DNA from: Sedimenticola selenatireducens | GTDB lineage: Bacteria; Pseudomonadota; Gammaproteobacteria; Chromatiales; Chromatiaceae | Reading direction: 5' to 3' | Assembly (NCBI RefSeq): GCF_007625115.1 | Contig: NZ_VMNH01000005.1 | Coordinates: 496,001 to 560,000 of the forward strand | DNA: 64,000 nt | Part shown: positions 43,924-53,608 of the stretch, in pieces | How the letters are laid out: every line of letters begins with the position of its first letter | How positions within the stretch are numbered: the stretch's first letter is position 1 | The notes under the pieces: generated by a model | Database searches by the model: none | What the model was told of the DNA's origin: nothing | The model's input: the letters and a program-made list of their open reading frames with translations, nothing else | Made by a program: the position numbers and the translations under genes

Positions 43924-46900
43924 CTATTGTATGTCCTTAGGCACTTGCTCATAGGTTGGCCCAGTTGGTTTGATTTTGTTCAGCAGTTTTGAAAAGAAGC
44001 GGGATACCTTGTTTTTCTTTTCTTTGTCGGGCGCAGGATTTTCGGTGTCAGGTTTGTCCGTTGTGGTGGACTCTGTTGCGAGTTCTTCTGCCGGCTCGAG
44101 ATCCAGCGTCGGATCAATTTCTGGTTCCGGCTGTTCAGGGCGCGATGAAACCTTCTCGTCTCTTTGTTTGTCCCCTTCCGCAGGCTCCCTGGATTTTGGG
44201 GTCAGTATAGGGTTGTCCCAGGAGCCTGTTGCCATATATTGGAGTTGGGTCACCTTATCAAAGGCATCTCCCATCAGTTGTTGTGCGATAAAGAGTGCCG
44301 CACCTACTGCAGGACCACCCGCTATTGCGCCAGCGATAGGAATGCTGGATGAGATTTTGGGTGTGATGGTTACCAGCGAATCAAAGTCCTCATCACCCAA
44401 GCCAATTCGACCGGAGAGTTCGATATTGGCTGAAGGTCCCTTCATCTGAAAATCATTGGTGTAGGCGTCGCCTGTGTCGAGCAGGAAGGTGCCAGTGATG
44501 GCATCAAAGGCGAAGCCTTTTTGGAATATGTCACTGAAGTCGAGGGTGAGCCTGCGTTTCAATGCGCCGAGATTGAAGAGACCAAAGAGCCGGCCAACGC
44601 CCGGATCTACTTTCAGGAATTGGCCACTGCCGATCTGCATGCTGACTTGTCCGTTCAGCCCCTGAGTGCTGAAGTCCACGGGTGAGCCTTGCCAGTTCAG
44701 ACGGCTATCAATCTCGACGGGAGCCTCTTTTAAATTGTCTGTCAGATTGAGGTCAGTGAGAACCGAGCCTAGCTCCTTACTGGAGAGTGAGAGGTCAATG
44801 CGTGAGCTGGACTGTTGTGCAGAATCCACAAGCCAACTACCGGTTGCTGCGATGACGATACGGTCAGAATTGAGGGTGGCGATCTGTAGCTCAAGTCCAG
44901 TGGCGCGTCGTTGAGTGATAATCTGCAGGGACCCAAAAGGCTTGTCATTGATCACGACCTCCTTAACGTTTGCCTGGATTGCGGACAATTTTGTTGGATC
45001 AAGCGCTTTACGTTTTGTCGAAACCGTGTTTTTTTTCTGATTCAGTAACCTGTCGTCGAGGGTGAGGCTGAGTCGATTGAGGTTCAGTTGAATAGGCTCT
45101 TCTTGTGACCTCGCAGGGATCATCAACGTCCCCTCGAACCGGTTGCTGCGGATGTCGCCTTGCCAACGGTCCTGTCGCTGCTTCAGCTTGAATACAAAGT
45201 CGGATACAGTGGCCTCTTTCAGGGTCAGTTGGTCGGCTACTATGCTGATTTCTGATGGTATTGAATGGCTTGCATCATTTTCACCTTCTGGTTCTAGTGC
45301 GGAGAAGAGAGCGAGCCACGGGTCGAGCTGGATTCGCTTAAGCTTTACCCGCAATTCAGGGGTTGTGGCGGAATTGATGGGATAGAGCAGCCCACCCTCT
45401 GCCCAGTCACCTATGAGGGTGCCTTCCCAATGTGTCTCCCCTCGTTCCAGAAGAAAGCGTGTTGCGCCTGATTGCTGATCTGAAATTTGTAGCTGGCCGA
45501 TTTCTACTGCAACGCGGTTGAGTGGTGGCAGGGTTGATGCGCTCGTCGTCCGATCAGTAATGCTTAACCACTCATCCAGCGCTAAGCGGTCGAGTCTGCC
45601 CTTTACCTCTATTCCCTCTCGTTTTGGCAGCGTGGCTTCCGCACCACCCAGCTGAATGCCGGCATGGGTCAGTCGCGGCGTATTGCCCTTTCTGTTGAGT
45701 GCCAGTGCCAGGCGGACCTGTTCGTTGTAACGAATATCTAACCGCTGCACATCCCGGCCATCTATGCGGGTTTTAAGCTGGAATGGCCACGCTTGTTCGG
45801 CACTTTTTCCAAGCGGTTCCGGGAAGTTTATTTGAGATCCGATGAGATCCGAGGTGATGCTCAGAGGAACGGGGGCATCTGGTCCTGCGGAGATATGGGG
45901 GATATCCAAATCCATCTTCCACAGGCTCTGGCCTGACAGGTGGTCTTGAATGTTTTGTGTCGGGAGTTGTGCCTGCAGGTTTTTACTTGAAATAGTTGCA
46001 CGGGCGCTGATTCGTGTGGCCTTTGCATTATGTTTAGGGGTTGCTACATCAACAATGATAGGCAGCCCAAGTGCCTCCCCTTTTATGCCGGAGGCGAAGA
46101 TATGGTCTTGATCAAATTGCAGATCTCCCTGGATCTTGTTGAGCGCCAGTTTCCAATCTGCCAAGGCTAATGTTGAGTTGAGGAAACTGAGTTTGCCGTC
46201 CAGCTTGAAGGGAGATCCATCGTCAATGGGCAGGCTGAATGAGAGTCCGAGCTGAGCATCACCTTCGCCATTAAGTCCTTTGGTGAGCTGAGCAAAATCG
46301 GCTTTCAGGGGTGACTCTGTCAGGAGTCGGAGGTTGTCATTGAATGGTCCCTTCACCTGGCCGGTCAACTGCAGTGGAGAAGTAAATGCCAGATCAGCGA
46401 TCGTGGCATGGGCTGACTCAAGGCGGCTGTCGAGTATCGATCCACCAGTAGCCCAGGTATCAAAACTGTTGTTGAGGAAGCGAACGTCGGCATTAAGGTT
46501 ATTGAGGGCGGGCCACTCTGGCCAGTAATCCAGTTTGAGATTTTCCACATTGAAAAAGACCTCAAACCGTCCGCTGTGCGTTGTGTTGAAGGGGAAGTCC
46601 TGCAGTGGGCCGCGTACTACCACGCTGCCTTCGGTGACATGCCCTTCTCCAATACTGCGATCCAACCAGGCAACCACATTCTCCCCCATGATCCCTGCAG
46701 GCAGATAGCGATGGGTGGTGATGGCGTCACCGTCCCAGTAGTCGCTCTGCAAATCCAGAAACAGTGGCTCCTGCTCCGAACGGGGTATGTCCATGCGCAT
46801 TCGAGTGACGGTATGAATATCGTCATTAGCGGCAAAGAGTTGATCGGTATTGAGTGTGATGCTATCGGTGTCGGCCTTCCATGTGAGGTCACCGATCACC

Positions 46901-48282
46901 TGCTTCAGTATCAGTGGATCTCGAAACAGGTCGGCAAACTCCAGGGTGACATCCTTGGCGTTTAAGGCCAGGGTGCCTTGGTCTGGTCCCATCCAGAAAG
47001 ACAGGGGCAGATTACTGATGCCGGGAATATCTTTCCAGGGTTTTGAGTGAAAGGCTGAAACATCGCCGCTGGCTTCCCAGTTGATGCCTTCCGGTTGTTG
47101 GTGGTACTTCAGGCGCAAGTTATTCAGGCTGCCCTGAGCCTGTATGTTGCTCAGCGTCTGTTCTATACCCGTGTCAATGCCGGGGAACAGCGTGCTAATC
47201 GCCTGGATATCTTCCAAGCGAAAATGAGAGCTGCCAGCACTGACCTGCCAGTTTCCAGACGCGTCCTTATTCGCAACAACACCCATCTGAGCCTTGGGCC
47301 AGTCCGTCCCCTTGCGTTGAATCTGCAGGTCAGCCAGATCCATTTGCCAGCCTGTATCCAGTCTTTGGATGCGCACAGCACCTGCGATCCTATCCAACTC
47401 CAGGGTTCCGGCGGGTTTACCTGTTTCAGGCGATTGCCGCGTAATGATCACCTTGTCCCACTCAGTTGTCCCTTCCAGGCTGACCAGGCCCTGATGGTTC
47501 CACTCTCCCCAGAGCGTGATATCGGCCTGGTCATTGCTGAATCGGTAGCCCTGCGCGATGCGTCGGTTAAGGAGAAAGGCCAGATCAATGCCTCGACTTT
47601 GCATAAAGCTGCGGGCGGTCCAGGTTTCTATCCGGTCGAGTTGACCCTTTAGGTCGATGGACAGGTCAATCTTTCCTTGCTGCTTGCCAGGCAGGTTCAC
47701 GCTGCCAGTCAATTGATGGCGGGTGCCACCATTACGCATGTAAAGATTTACGTCCGTCAGTCTCAGTGGCGGTGCTGTTGAGGTAAGATCTTCCCAGATG
47801 ATTTCACCTTTTATCAGGCTCAAGTGTGTGGGGAGAAGAAAAGCAGAACTGCTATCGGCCTGTTCCATCTCATCCAGATTGCCAACAGTAATGGCCCCGC
47901 TTTTTTGGCGTACCACCCGTAATCGGGGTGAAATAAATGAGACTTTTCTTACTACCGGACTGAACTGTCGCAGTGAATCGATTATTCCGAAAGAGACCCT
48001 TACCTCTTCCAGATAGAGGGTGGCTTTTTGGGTTTTTTGGTTGATGAGCTGAAGGTCATACAGCACCAGTTCGGGTCCCAGGCCCCGCCAGTCGCCCTTG
48101 AGTCGGCCGATTTCAACGGGCTGGCCCAATAGCTCACTGGCCCAATCCGCTACGTCCGCACGATATTCTGCCGCCAGCGGGATCAGTAGTCGCCCCACAA
48201 TAATCAGTAGGCCGGTGAGTACGATCAGTAAGATCAGAGACCGGCGCAGGGTTCTGACTGAAAAATGGAAGAGACGCTTCAT
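43924..48282 (-). CDS. yhdP: YhdP family AsmA-like phospholipid transport protein
   Basis: A very long inner-membrane-anchored periplasmic protein (1452 aa, TIGR02099 family; E. coli YhdP 1266 aa). Residues about 12-35 are the membrane anchor, and the rest is a bridge-like beta groove of repeating strands. YhdP, TamB and YdbH carry phospholipids from inner to outer membrane. The DUF3971 and AsmA_2 regions are visible (SGQSLWKMDLDIPHI and the FGLFNLGALKRRLTLDFSDIF segment near 1250). A disordered Pro/Glu/Lys tail ends the protein. It is 4 bp from the rng stop and so co-transcribed with rng. Confidence 0.95.
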   Translation of the reverse strand: MKRLFHFSVRTLRRSLILLIVLTGLLIIVGRLLIPLAAEYRADVADWASELLGQPVEIGRLKGDWRGLGPELVLYDLQLINQKTQKATLYLEEVRVSFGIIDSLRQFSPVVRKVSFISPRLRVVRQKSGAITVGNLDEMEQADSSSAFLLPTHLSLIKGEIIWEDLTSTAPPLRLTDVNLYMRNGGTRHQLTGSVNLPGKQQGKIDLSIDLKGQLDRIETWTARSFMQSRGIDLAFLLNRRIAQGYRFSNDQADITLWGEWNHQGLVSLEGTTEWDKVIITRQSPETGKPAGTLELDRIAGAVRIQRLDTGWQMDLADLQIQRKGTDWPKAQMGVVANKDASGNWQVSAGSSHFRLEDIQAISTLFPGIDTGIEQTLSNIQAQGSLNNLRLKYHQQPEGINWEASGDVSAFHSKPWKDIPGISNLPLSFWMGPDQGTLALNAKDVTLEFADLFRDPLILKQVIGDLTWKADTDSITLNTDQLFAANDDIHTVTRMRMDIPRSEQEPLFLDLQSDYWDGDAITTHRYLPAGIMGENVVAWLDRSIGEGHVTEGSVVVRGPLQDFPFNTTHSGRFEVFFNVENLKLDYWPEWPALNNLNADVRFLNNSFDTWATGGSILDSRLESAHATIADLAFTSPLQLTGQVKGPFNDNLRLLTESPLKADFAQLTKGLNGEGDAQLGLSFSLPIDDGSPFKLDGKLSFLNSTLALADWKLALNKIQGDLQFDQDHIFASGIKGEALGLPIIVDVATPKHNAKATRISARATISSKNLQAQLPTQNIQDHLSGQSLWKMDLDIPHISAGPDAPVPLSITSDLIGSQINFPEPLGKSAEQAWPFQLKTRIDGRDVQRLDIRYNEQVRLALALNRKGNTPRLTHAGIQLGGAEATLPKREGIEVKGRLDRLALDEWLSITDRTTSASTLPPLNRVAVEIGQLQISDQQSGATRFLLERGETHWEGTLIGDWAEGGLLYPINSATTPELRVKLKRIQLDPWLALFSALEPEGENDASHSIPSEISIVADQLTLKEATVSDFVFKLKQRQDRWQGDIRSNRFEGTLMIPARSQEEPIQLNLNRLSLTLDDRLLNQKKNTVSTKRKALDPTKLSAIQANVKEVVINDKPFGSLQIITQRRATGLELQIATLNSDRIVIAATGSWLVDSAQQSSSRIDLSLSSKELGSVLTDLNLTDNLKEAPVEIDSRLNWQGSPVDFSTQGLNGQVSMQIGSGQFLKVDPGVGRLFGLFNLGALKRRLTLDFSDIFQKGFAFDAITGTFLLDTGDAYTNDFQMKGPSANIELSGRIGLGDEDFDSLVTITPKISSSIPIAGAIAGGPAVGAALFIAQQLMGDAFDKVTQLQYMATGSWDNPILTPKSREPAEGDKQRDEKVSSRPEQPEPEIDPTLDLEPAEELATESTTTDKPDTENPAPDKEKKNKVSRFFSKLLNKIKPTGPTYEQVPKDIQ

Positions 48283-48286
48283 GCCC

Positions 48287-49738
48287 CTAAATTAACACCA
48301 CATCATAGTGTTCCTGTGTATACAGCGATTCGGCTTGTAGGCGAATGTTTTTGCCAATGAAACTGCCGAGCTCTGCCAGGGTGGCGGATTCTTCATCAAG
48401 AAGGCGGTCAACCACTTCTTGAGAGGCCAGTACCAGCAGTGATTCGACATCAAACTGCCGTGCCTCACGGAGTATTTCACGAAATATTTCATAGCAGGTG
48501 GTTTCCGCCGTCTTCAGGGATCCACGACCCCCACAGCAAGGGCAAGGTTCACAGAGGATGTGTTCAAGCGATTCGCGGGTCCGTTTTCGGGTCATCTCGA
48601 CCAGGCCCAGACTGGATACTTCGGTGATATGGGTCTTGGCATGGTCTCTCGCAAGGCACTTCTCCAGTGCACGCAACACTTGTCGTTTGTGTTCCTCTTC
48701 CATCATATCGATAAAGTCGATAATGATAATGCCGCCTAAATTGCGCAGCCGTAACTGTCTGCAGATAGCCTGGGCGGCCTCCATATTGGTCTTGAATATG
48801 GTCTCTTCCTGATTACGATGGCCGACAAATGCGCCGGTGTTTACATCAATGGTGGTCATTGCCTCGGTCTGATCAATAATCAGATAGCCACCGGATTTAA
48901 GTGTTACCTTCTGCTCGAGTGCCTTTTGAATCTCATCTTCGACCCCATAGAGATCAAATATGGGTCTCTCACCAGGGTAGTACTCGATCTTTACGGGGCT
49001 GTCAGGAATGAGTTTTTCAGCAAATTGGCTCAGTCTCTGCCAGTTTTCGCGTGAGTCAATGCGCAGACGCTCTACATCATCGGTAATAAGATCCCGGAGT
49101 GAGCGCAGGTAGAGTGGTAGATCCTCATGGATCAGCTGTTTTACCGGTGAAGTTTGCAGACGATCCTGGATAGCGTGCCAAAGACGGGTCAGGAAGCGAA
49201 TATCCGACTTCAGGGTTTCCTCATCAACACTCTCTGCCGCAGTGCGGATGATAAAATTCCCTTTGAGTGAAGAGTCACCAAAAAATCCGCTAACGATATC
49301 TCGTAGCCGAGTTCTCTCATTCTCATCTTCAATCTTTTGTGAGATTCCCAGATTGGTTAATTCGGGCATGAAGACCAAGTAGCGGGAGGGTATAGAGATA
49401 TGGGTAGTGAGTCGGGCGCCTTTTGTGCCGAGCGGGTCTTTAACCACCTGGACAATAACCTCAGCCCCTTCACGCACCAGTTCGTTAATACTCTCACTGC
49501 TCACCGCGTTACCATTGCTGATATCAGAGGCGTGCAGGAATGCGGCGCGCTCTAAGCCGATATCAACAAAGGCCGCCTGCATGCCTGGTAGCACGCGACA
49601 GATTTTACCTTTGTATATATTACCAACCAGGCCGCGTCGTTGTGTGCGTTCAATGATAATCTCTTGGACTACACCGTTTTCAATGACGGCAACACGTGTT
49701 TCAGGCGGTGTGACATTGACAAGTATCTCTTCACTCAT
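48287..49738 (-). CDS. rng: Ribonuclease G
   Basis: A 5'-end-dependent endoribonuclease of the RNase E/G family (483 aa) that matures the 16S rRNA 5' end and degrades mRNAs. The S1 domain occupies about residues 35-125 (GLVGNIYKGKICRVLPGMQAAFVDIG). The catalytic Asp residues lie in TTIDVNTGAFVGH and IIIDFIDMM, and the Zn-link is CEPCPCCGGRG. It lacks the long C-terminal scaffold of RNase E, as expected. The gene lies between maf and yhdP, a conserved order in gammaproteobacteria. Confidence 0.97.
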   Translation of the reverse strand: MSEEILVNVTPPETRVAVIENGVVQEIIIERTQRRGLVGNIYKGKICRVLPGMQAAFVDIGLERAAFLHASDISNGNAVSSESINELVREGAEVIVQVVKDPLGTKGARLTTHISIPSRYLVFMPELTNLGISQKIEDENERTRLRDIVSGFFGDSSLKGNFIIRTAAESVDEETLKSDIRFLTRLWHAIQDRLQTSPVKQLIHEDLPLYLRSLRDLITDDVERLRIDSRENWQRLSQFAEKLIPDSPVKIEYYPGERPIFDLYGVEDEIQKALEQKVTLKSGGYLIIDQTEAMTTIDVNTGAFVGHRNQEETIFKTNMEAAQAICRQLRLRNLGGIIIIDFIDMMEEEHKRQVLRALEKCLARDHAKTHITEVSSLGLVEMTRKRTRESLEHILCEPCPCCGGRGSLKTAETTCYEIFREILREARQFDVESLLVLASQEVVDRLLDEESATLAELGSFIGKNIRLQAESLYTQEHYDVVLI

Positions 49739-49747
49739 GTTCTTTCT

Positions 49748-50335
49748 CTATTCACATCTGAGCGGGCAAATGCCCACCCGTTGTAAAAGTTCTGCCGTTT
49801 CAAAGAGGGGTAGCCCCATGACACCCGAAAAACTACCTTCCAGTTTGGCGATAAAGATCGCCCCGATGCCCTGGATGCCATATCCGCCCGCTTTATCGGC
49901 TGGCTCTCCGCTCTCCCAGTACGCTTCGGCCTGTACTCGGCTGATAGGCCGAAACTGCACGTGGCTGACACTTAGGCGAGTCTCTTCATGTTGCGAGATG
50001 ACGGCGACACCGGTCAGTACCTTATGGGTGTTATCGGCGAGTTTCATCATCATTGCTATGGCGTCATCACGGCTATTGGGTTTGCCAAGGATTTGATGAT
50101 CAATGACAACCGCCGTGTCAGCGCCAAGAATGGGTAAAGGTTTATCCCGATCACTTGATTTGAAACCGGCCCGGGCCTTGGTTAAGGCCATGCGAATCAC
50201 ATATTCCGCCGGGGCTTCTCCGGGTAGTGGTGTCTCATCTATGTTCACGCCAACCACAGTGTGGTGGACCCCGATCTGCATCAGTAGTTCACGACGGCGT
50301 GGTGAATTCGAGGCGAGATAGATCAGCGGCTGCAT
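49748..50335 (-). CDS. Maf nucleotide pyrophosphatase (YhdE)
   Basis: A 195-residue Maf/Ham1-type nucleotide pyrophosphatase that hydrolyses dTTP, UTP and modified nucleotides, serving as a house-cleaning enzyme. Markers are LASNSPRRRELLMQIG at the N-terminus, the ILGADTAVVIDHQILGKP loop, and KAGGYGIQGIGAIFI. The YhdE branch is favoured over YceF because of its position directly before rng. The two coding regions are 9 bp apart, so they are very likely co-transcribed. Confidence 0.93.
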   Translation of the reverse strand: MQPLIYLASNSPRRRELLMQIGVHHTVVGVNIDETPLPGEAPAEYVIRMALTKARAGFKSSDRDKPLPILGADTAVVIDHQILGKPNSRDDAIAMMMKLADNTHKVLTGVAVISQHEETRLSVSHVQFRPISRVQAEAYWESGEPADKAGGYGIQGIGAIFIAKLEGSFSGVMGLPLFETAELLQRVGICPLRCE

Positions 50336-50546
50336 GCTTAGCCTGTACTTCTTTGATTGAAAATAAAAACGGGTTGTGCTGCCAACAGTGCGCTTAAAAA
50401 AACGTCGTTATTATTGACTGTCTAACCCTGGTTTTCAGTGCGGATCAGGGGTTGACAGTCTCAGGTATAACCCTACACCAGTGTGAATCTGAAAGACAGC
50501 AAAGAATGGCATGACTGTGCCAGGGTTACGGTTTTGCTATGCAGCA

Positions 50547-51017
50547 CTAAGCGCGGTGATAGGGATGGTTTTGCAGCAGGCTCCATGCACGATAGAGCTG
50601 CTCTGATATGATGACGCGTACCAGTGGATGGGGTAGGGTAAGTGCAGAGAGCGACCAGCGGCCGTCGGCTCGTTCCAGGCAGGCCTCGGCAAGTCCTTCT
50701 GGTCCGCCGACCAGCAGGGCAATATCAGAACCCCCATTCATCCACTGTCCTAGTTGAGTCGAGAGTTGTTCGGTGCTCCAGGATTTTCCAATGACATCCA
50801 GGACCACTACACGACACCCTTTGGGTATGGCCTTCAACATGCGCTCGCCTTCATCTTTGACGGTTCGCCTGATGTCGGCGCTTTTACCCCGATGACCGGG
50901 AGCGATCTCAACCAGCTTGAGGTTGCATTCCGGCGGGAGGCGCTTGGCATACTCTTGGTAGCCCTCCTGTACCCAGCGGGGCATTTTGTTACCGACTGTT
51001 ATGAGGTGGATAATCAT
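50547..51017 (-). CDS. rlmH: 23S rRNA pseudouridine(1915) N3-methyltransferase RlmH
   Basis: A SPOUT-class methyltransferase that modifies pseudouridine 1915 of 23S rRNA in assembled ribosomes (156 aa). Typical features are the start [23 protein letters not shown], the SAM-binding knot [14 protein letters not shown], and the C-terminal [21 protein letters not shown] with the ending HPYHR. It is separated from rsfS, its usual neighbour, by two genes: a WYL regulator and a small membrane protein. About 210 bp separate it from maf. Confidence 0.97.
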   Translation of the reverse strand: MIIHLITVGNKMPRWVQEGYQEYAKRLPPECNLKLVEIAPGHRGKSADIRRTVKDEGERMLKAIPKGCRVVVLDVIGKSWSTEQLSTQLGQWMNGGSDIALLVGGPEGLAEACLERADGRWSLSALTLPHPLVRVIISEQLYRAWSLLQNHPYHRA

Positions 51018-51142
51018 GGTGACTGTTCAATAGAAGTGACCCGAAGTTTGCTGGCAACTCACTCAATTAACCGAGAGATCGGTACCCTATCAATCAGGAC
51101 TATTTAAAGCAATTCATCCTGAACTCGGTCGTGGTGGTGAAC

Positions 51143-51370
51143 TTAGTCATCTAGCTTGTTGACGCCAAAAAAGATCATAAAGAACCAGATCACGCGTCTG
51201 GGCTGGACCATGAACCAGCCCAGAATTGGGGCAATGCCCAACAGAAAAAAGAGGACGGTGTAGTACTCCCGGGGCAGAAATATCAATAGGAGGAGCCAGA
51301 GGCCCAGCCATAGTATAAAAAGTGTGCTGAGCCACTTAATCAGGGTGGATTGATTTTCTGGATATGACAT
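51143..51370 (-). CDS. Small two-helix membrane protein (75 aa)
   Basis: A hypothetical inner-membrane protein of 75 aa with two or three hydrophobic stretches (residues 12-31, 35-52 and 60-69). It has a short basic loop (MVQPRRVIW) and an acidic C-terminus (VNKLDD). I do not recognise the family. It lies between the WYL regulator and rlmH on the same strand, interrupting the usual rsfS-rlmH pair. The AAAGCCACA before the ATG is a poor ribosome-binding site, and alternative starts are possible. The clean membrane profile makes it likely real. Confidence 0.6.
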   Translation of the reverse strand: MSYPENQSTLIKWLSTLFILWLGLWLLLLIFLPREYYTVLFFLLGIAPILGWFMVQPRRVIWFFMIFFGVNKLDD

Positions 51371-51506
51371 TGTGGCTTTCCATGCGTAATTGTCATGTCC
51401 GGGGTTTGGGGACGTTTAAGGTTGGGCTCTCGGGCGATAATGGTATCGCGCGTCCCTCTGACGGGAACTACGTTCATTATAATGAACTAAAAGGGGTTTG
51501 TGTAGG

Positions 51507-52478
51507 CTATTTTTCCTTATAAAGGGCCAATGTATTTTGAAGCTGCTGCTGGATACGTGATCTGAGCTGGGACGGACCGATTACTTCGACATCGGCACCA
51601 TACTTCAGAATATCCATCACCAACTCCTCTTCTCGGTGATAGGGGATGCGCAGTTCATATTCTCCCTTTTCTGACCAGCTCGATTGTTGCAGGGGATGCC
51701 ATGCCTCACGACTAACCCAGCGAGCTCGTCTCGGGGTGAAGCGAAGATGGGCCATATGGCTGGATTGGCCTGAAAAAATGCCGTAGGAGTTGGTGGTGTG
51801 GGCGTCCAGCTCCTCCGGGGTGAGATCAAGGGCGTTATCTGTCAACACTTCGGCTTTGGTCAGTGCATCAAGGGCAAAAGTCCGAAGTCCCTGCCGTAAA
51901 TGGCAATAAGCATCCAGGTACCAGTTGTCTCGGTAGTAGGTCAGGCGTTGGGGGGAGAGTGTTCGCTCGGTGGCTGCATCTGATGCCCGTTGGTAATAGC
52001 TGATTTTCAGCTGTCTTCGTTGGGCCAAGGCGCCACTGACTCGCTGAAAGTATTCACCCGCCGGACGTGAGGTGGCCCGCAGTATGCGGATGCGTTGTGA
52101 CAGATGGTTCCCCCCTAACGCCTGGGCCTTGAGCAGTGACTCGATGCGGTTTTTCAGGGGCGCCAGTTGTTGGTCAAGCAAGCCGGGCTGGACATGCTCC
52201 AACAACTGTTGGACGCTCAGCAGGGCGTGCAACTCTGAACTATTGAACCAAACGCCCGGTAGTTCATACATCTCTCCTTCGCTGCGATCATAATAGTAGC
52301 CATTTAATTCCCGGTCATACTTAATGGGTGCATTAAGATAGAGACGCATGGCGTCAATGATCCGCTTCGCTGTGGCTCGAGAGCACTCCAGCTCTTCCTC
52401 AATGCGCTGTCGCGATACGGGGTATCGGGAAGCGCTGAGTAGTTTGTGCAGATCAAATATGCGGTCGAATCGGTCCAT
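51507..52478 (-). CDS. WYL-domain transcriptional regulator
   Basis: A 323-residue DNA-binding regulator. The N-terminus is a DeoR/HTH_11 helix-turn-helix (about residues 5-60; LHKLLSASRYPVSRQRIEEEL). The central part is the WYL domain (about 140-215; SYYQRASDAATERTLSPQRL, then LTYYRDNWYLDAYCHLRQGLRTFALDAL), followed by the WCX extension. WYL domains sense nucleic-acid or nucleotide ligands and often regulate defence or DNA-repair genes. No defence operon is adjacent. The gene sits between rsfS and the 75-aa membrane gene. Confidence 0.9.
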   Translation of the reverse strand: MDRFDRIFDLHKLLSASRYPVSRQRIEEELECSRATAKRIIDAMRLYLNAPIKYDRELNGYYYDRSEGEMYELPGVWFNSSELHALLSVQQLLEHVQPGLLDQQLAPLKNRIESLLKAQALGGNHLSQRIRILRATSRPAGEYFQRVSGALAQRRQLKISYYQRASDAATERTLSPQRLTYYRDNWYLDAYCHLRQGLRTFALDALTKAEVLTDNALDLTPEELDAHTTNSYGIFSGQSSHMAHLRFTPRRARWVSREAWHPLQQSSWSEKGEYELRIPYHREEELVMDILKYGADVEVIGPSQLRSRIQQQLQNTLALYKEK

Positions 52479-52521
52479 TGTGACTGAGCTGTGCGCAATG
52501 TGGGGGATGCCACTGTGTGGG

Positions 52522-52881
52522 CTATTGTCGTTTTACTGACGGGGTATCGTTTGCTGGAGTGTCGAGATCCCAAAGCCGCTCAAGCTGATAAAAGTCCCGC
52601 ACTTTGGTTTGCATGACATGAATCACGACGTCATTCAAATCAACCAGAACCCACTCGCCCTCTTTCAGTCCCTCGGTGCCGAGGGGTGTTTCGCCGACCT
52701 CTTTTGCTTTGTAGGCGACGGTCTCCGCTATGGAGGCTACATGTCGATTGGAGGTGCCGCTGGCGATGATCATAAGATCGGTGATGCTGGTCTTGCCCCG
52801 GACATCCAGCACCTTTACATCCAGTGCCTTCATGTCGTCGAGTGTTTTCAGGATAAGGTCGCGAAGTTCGTCTGTCTGCAT
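52522..52881 (-). CDS. rsfS: Ribosomal silencing factor RsfS
   Basis: Binds ribosomal protein L14 to block subunit joining when nutrients are scarce (119 aa, Iojap family). It has the typical TLDDMKALDVKVLDVRGKTSITDLMIIASGTSNRHV start and the GEWVLVDLNDVVIHVMQTKVRDFYQLERLW core. A short tail follows that is not conserved. nadD lies upstream in the same direction with 79 bp between, a widely conserved nadD-rsfS order. rlmH, the usual next gene, is displaced by the WYL gene and a small membrane gene. Confidence 0.96.
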   Translation of the reverse strand: MQTDELRDLILKTLDDMKALDVKVLDVRGKTSITDLMIIASGTSNRHVASIAETVAYKAKEVGETPLGTEGLKEGEWVLVDLNDVVIHVMQTKVRDFYQLERLWDLDTPANDTPSVKRQ

Positions 52882-52960
52882 ATCTCTCTACGCTGTAATT
52901 GAAAAAGTTACTTCAAAGGTGATTTTATATTAAAAATGCGGCAGCCACAGAGATTTAGGT

Positions 52961-53569
52961 TCACTGATAGAGTTTCTTTTCTAAAATTTGCTGTAGTACC
53001 GGGTCAGGCAGCAGGTAGCGGGGGGATTTTCCATGCTGGAGCAACATCCGAATTTGGGTGGCTGATATCTCCAGTTGGGTAACGGACAGGGGGAGGATGA
53101 GTCCAGAGGCCTTTGTGCTTAAATCGCTCGGATTATGCGTGATTCGATCTTGATAATGAGTCGGATCAGTTTCTCCTGGTCGTTGCATCACCACTAGATG
53201 GCAAAGTGACAAGATCTGGTTGGGTTCTTTCCAAAGGGGGAAACCATTAAAGGCATCACTTCCCAGCAGCAGGCAGAAGGTCTCGTCTGGTTGTTCTGCC
53301 GTTAGCGAAAGCAGGGTATCCACCGTATAAGACTTCCCCCTTCTCTCCAACTCCCGGGTGTCAATGGTCAAGAGCGGTTCATCCTCAACCGCAGCCTTTA
53401 GAAGATCTAGACGCTGTTGTGGGGTGCTGGTGGGTGCGTCTCTGTGCGGTGGGTCTGATAACGGGATCAGTTTGATCTGGCTCAGCCCCAGCGCCTGTTG
53501 AACATCCAATGCAGTACGCAGATGGCCGTAGTGGATGGGATCAAAAGTGCCGCCGAGTATGCCAATCAT
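52961..53569 (-). CDS. nadD: Nicotinate-nucleotide adenylyltransferase
   Basis: Adenylates nicotinate mononucleotide to deamido-NAD in NAD synthesis. The 202-aa product starts MIGILGGTFDPIHYGH with the nucleotidyltransferase motif at residues 6-15. The ISATQIRMLL block near the end contains the second conserved motif. ATG 53569 is chosen on family grounds. A GTG at 53605 would give 12 extra residues, and a purine-rich AAGGAGGGG stretch lies at about -14 to -23. The end of proA lies 39 bp before the start, so they are probably in one transcript. Confidence 0.95.
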   Translation of the reverse strand: MIGILGGTFDPIHYGHLRTALDVQQALGLSQIKLIPLSDPPHRDAPTSTPQQRLDLLKAAVEDEPLLTIDTRELERRGKSYTVDTLLSLTAEQPDETFCLLLGSDAFNGFPLWKEPNQILSLCHLVVMQRPGETDPTHYQDRITHNPSDLSTKASGLILPLSVTQLEISATQIRMLLQHGKSPRYLLPDPVLQQILEKKLYQ

Positions 53570-53608
53570 AAAAGGTTTGGTGCCCCTCCTTGGATGGAGG
53601 GACACTTC

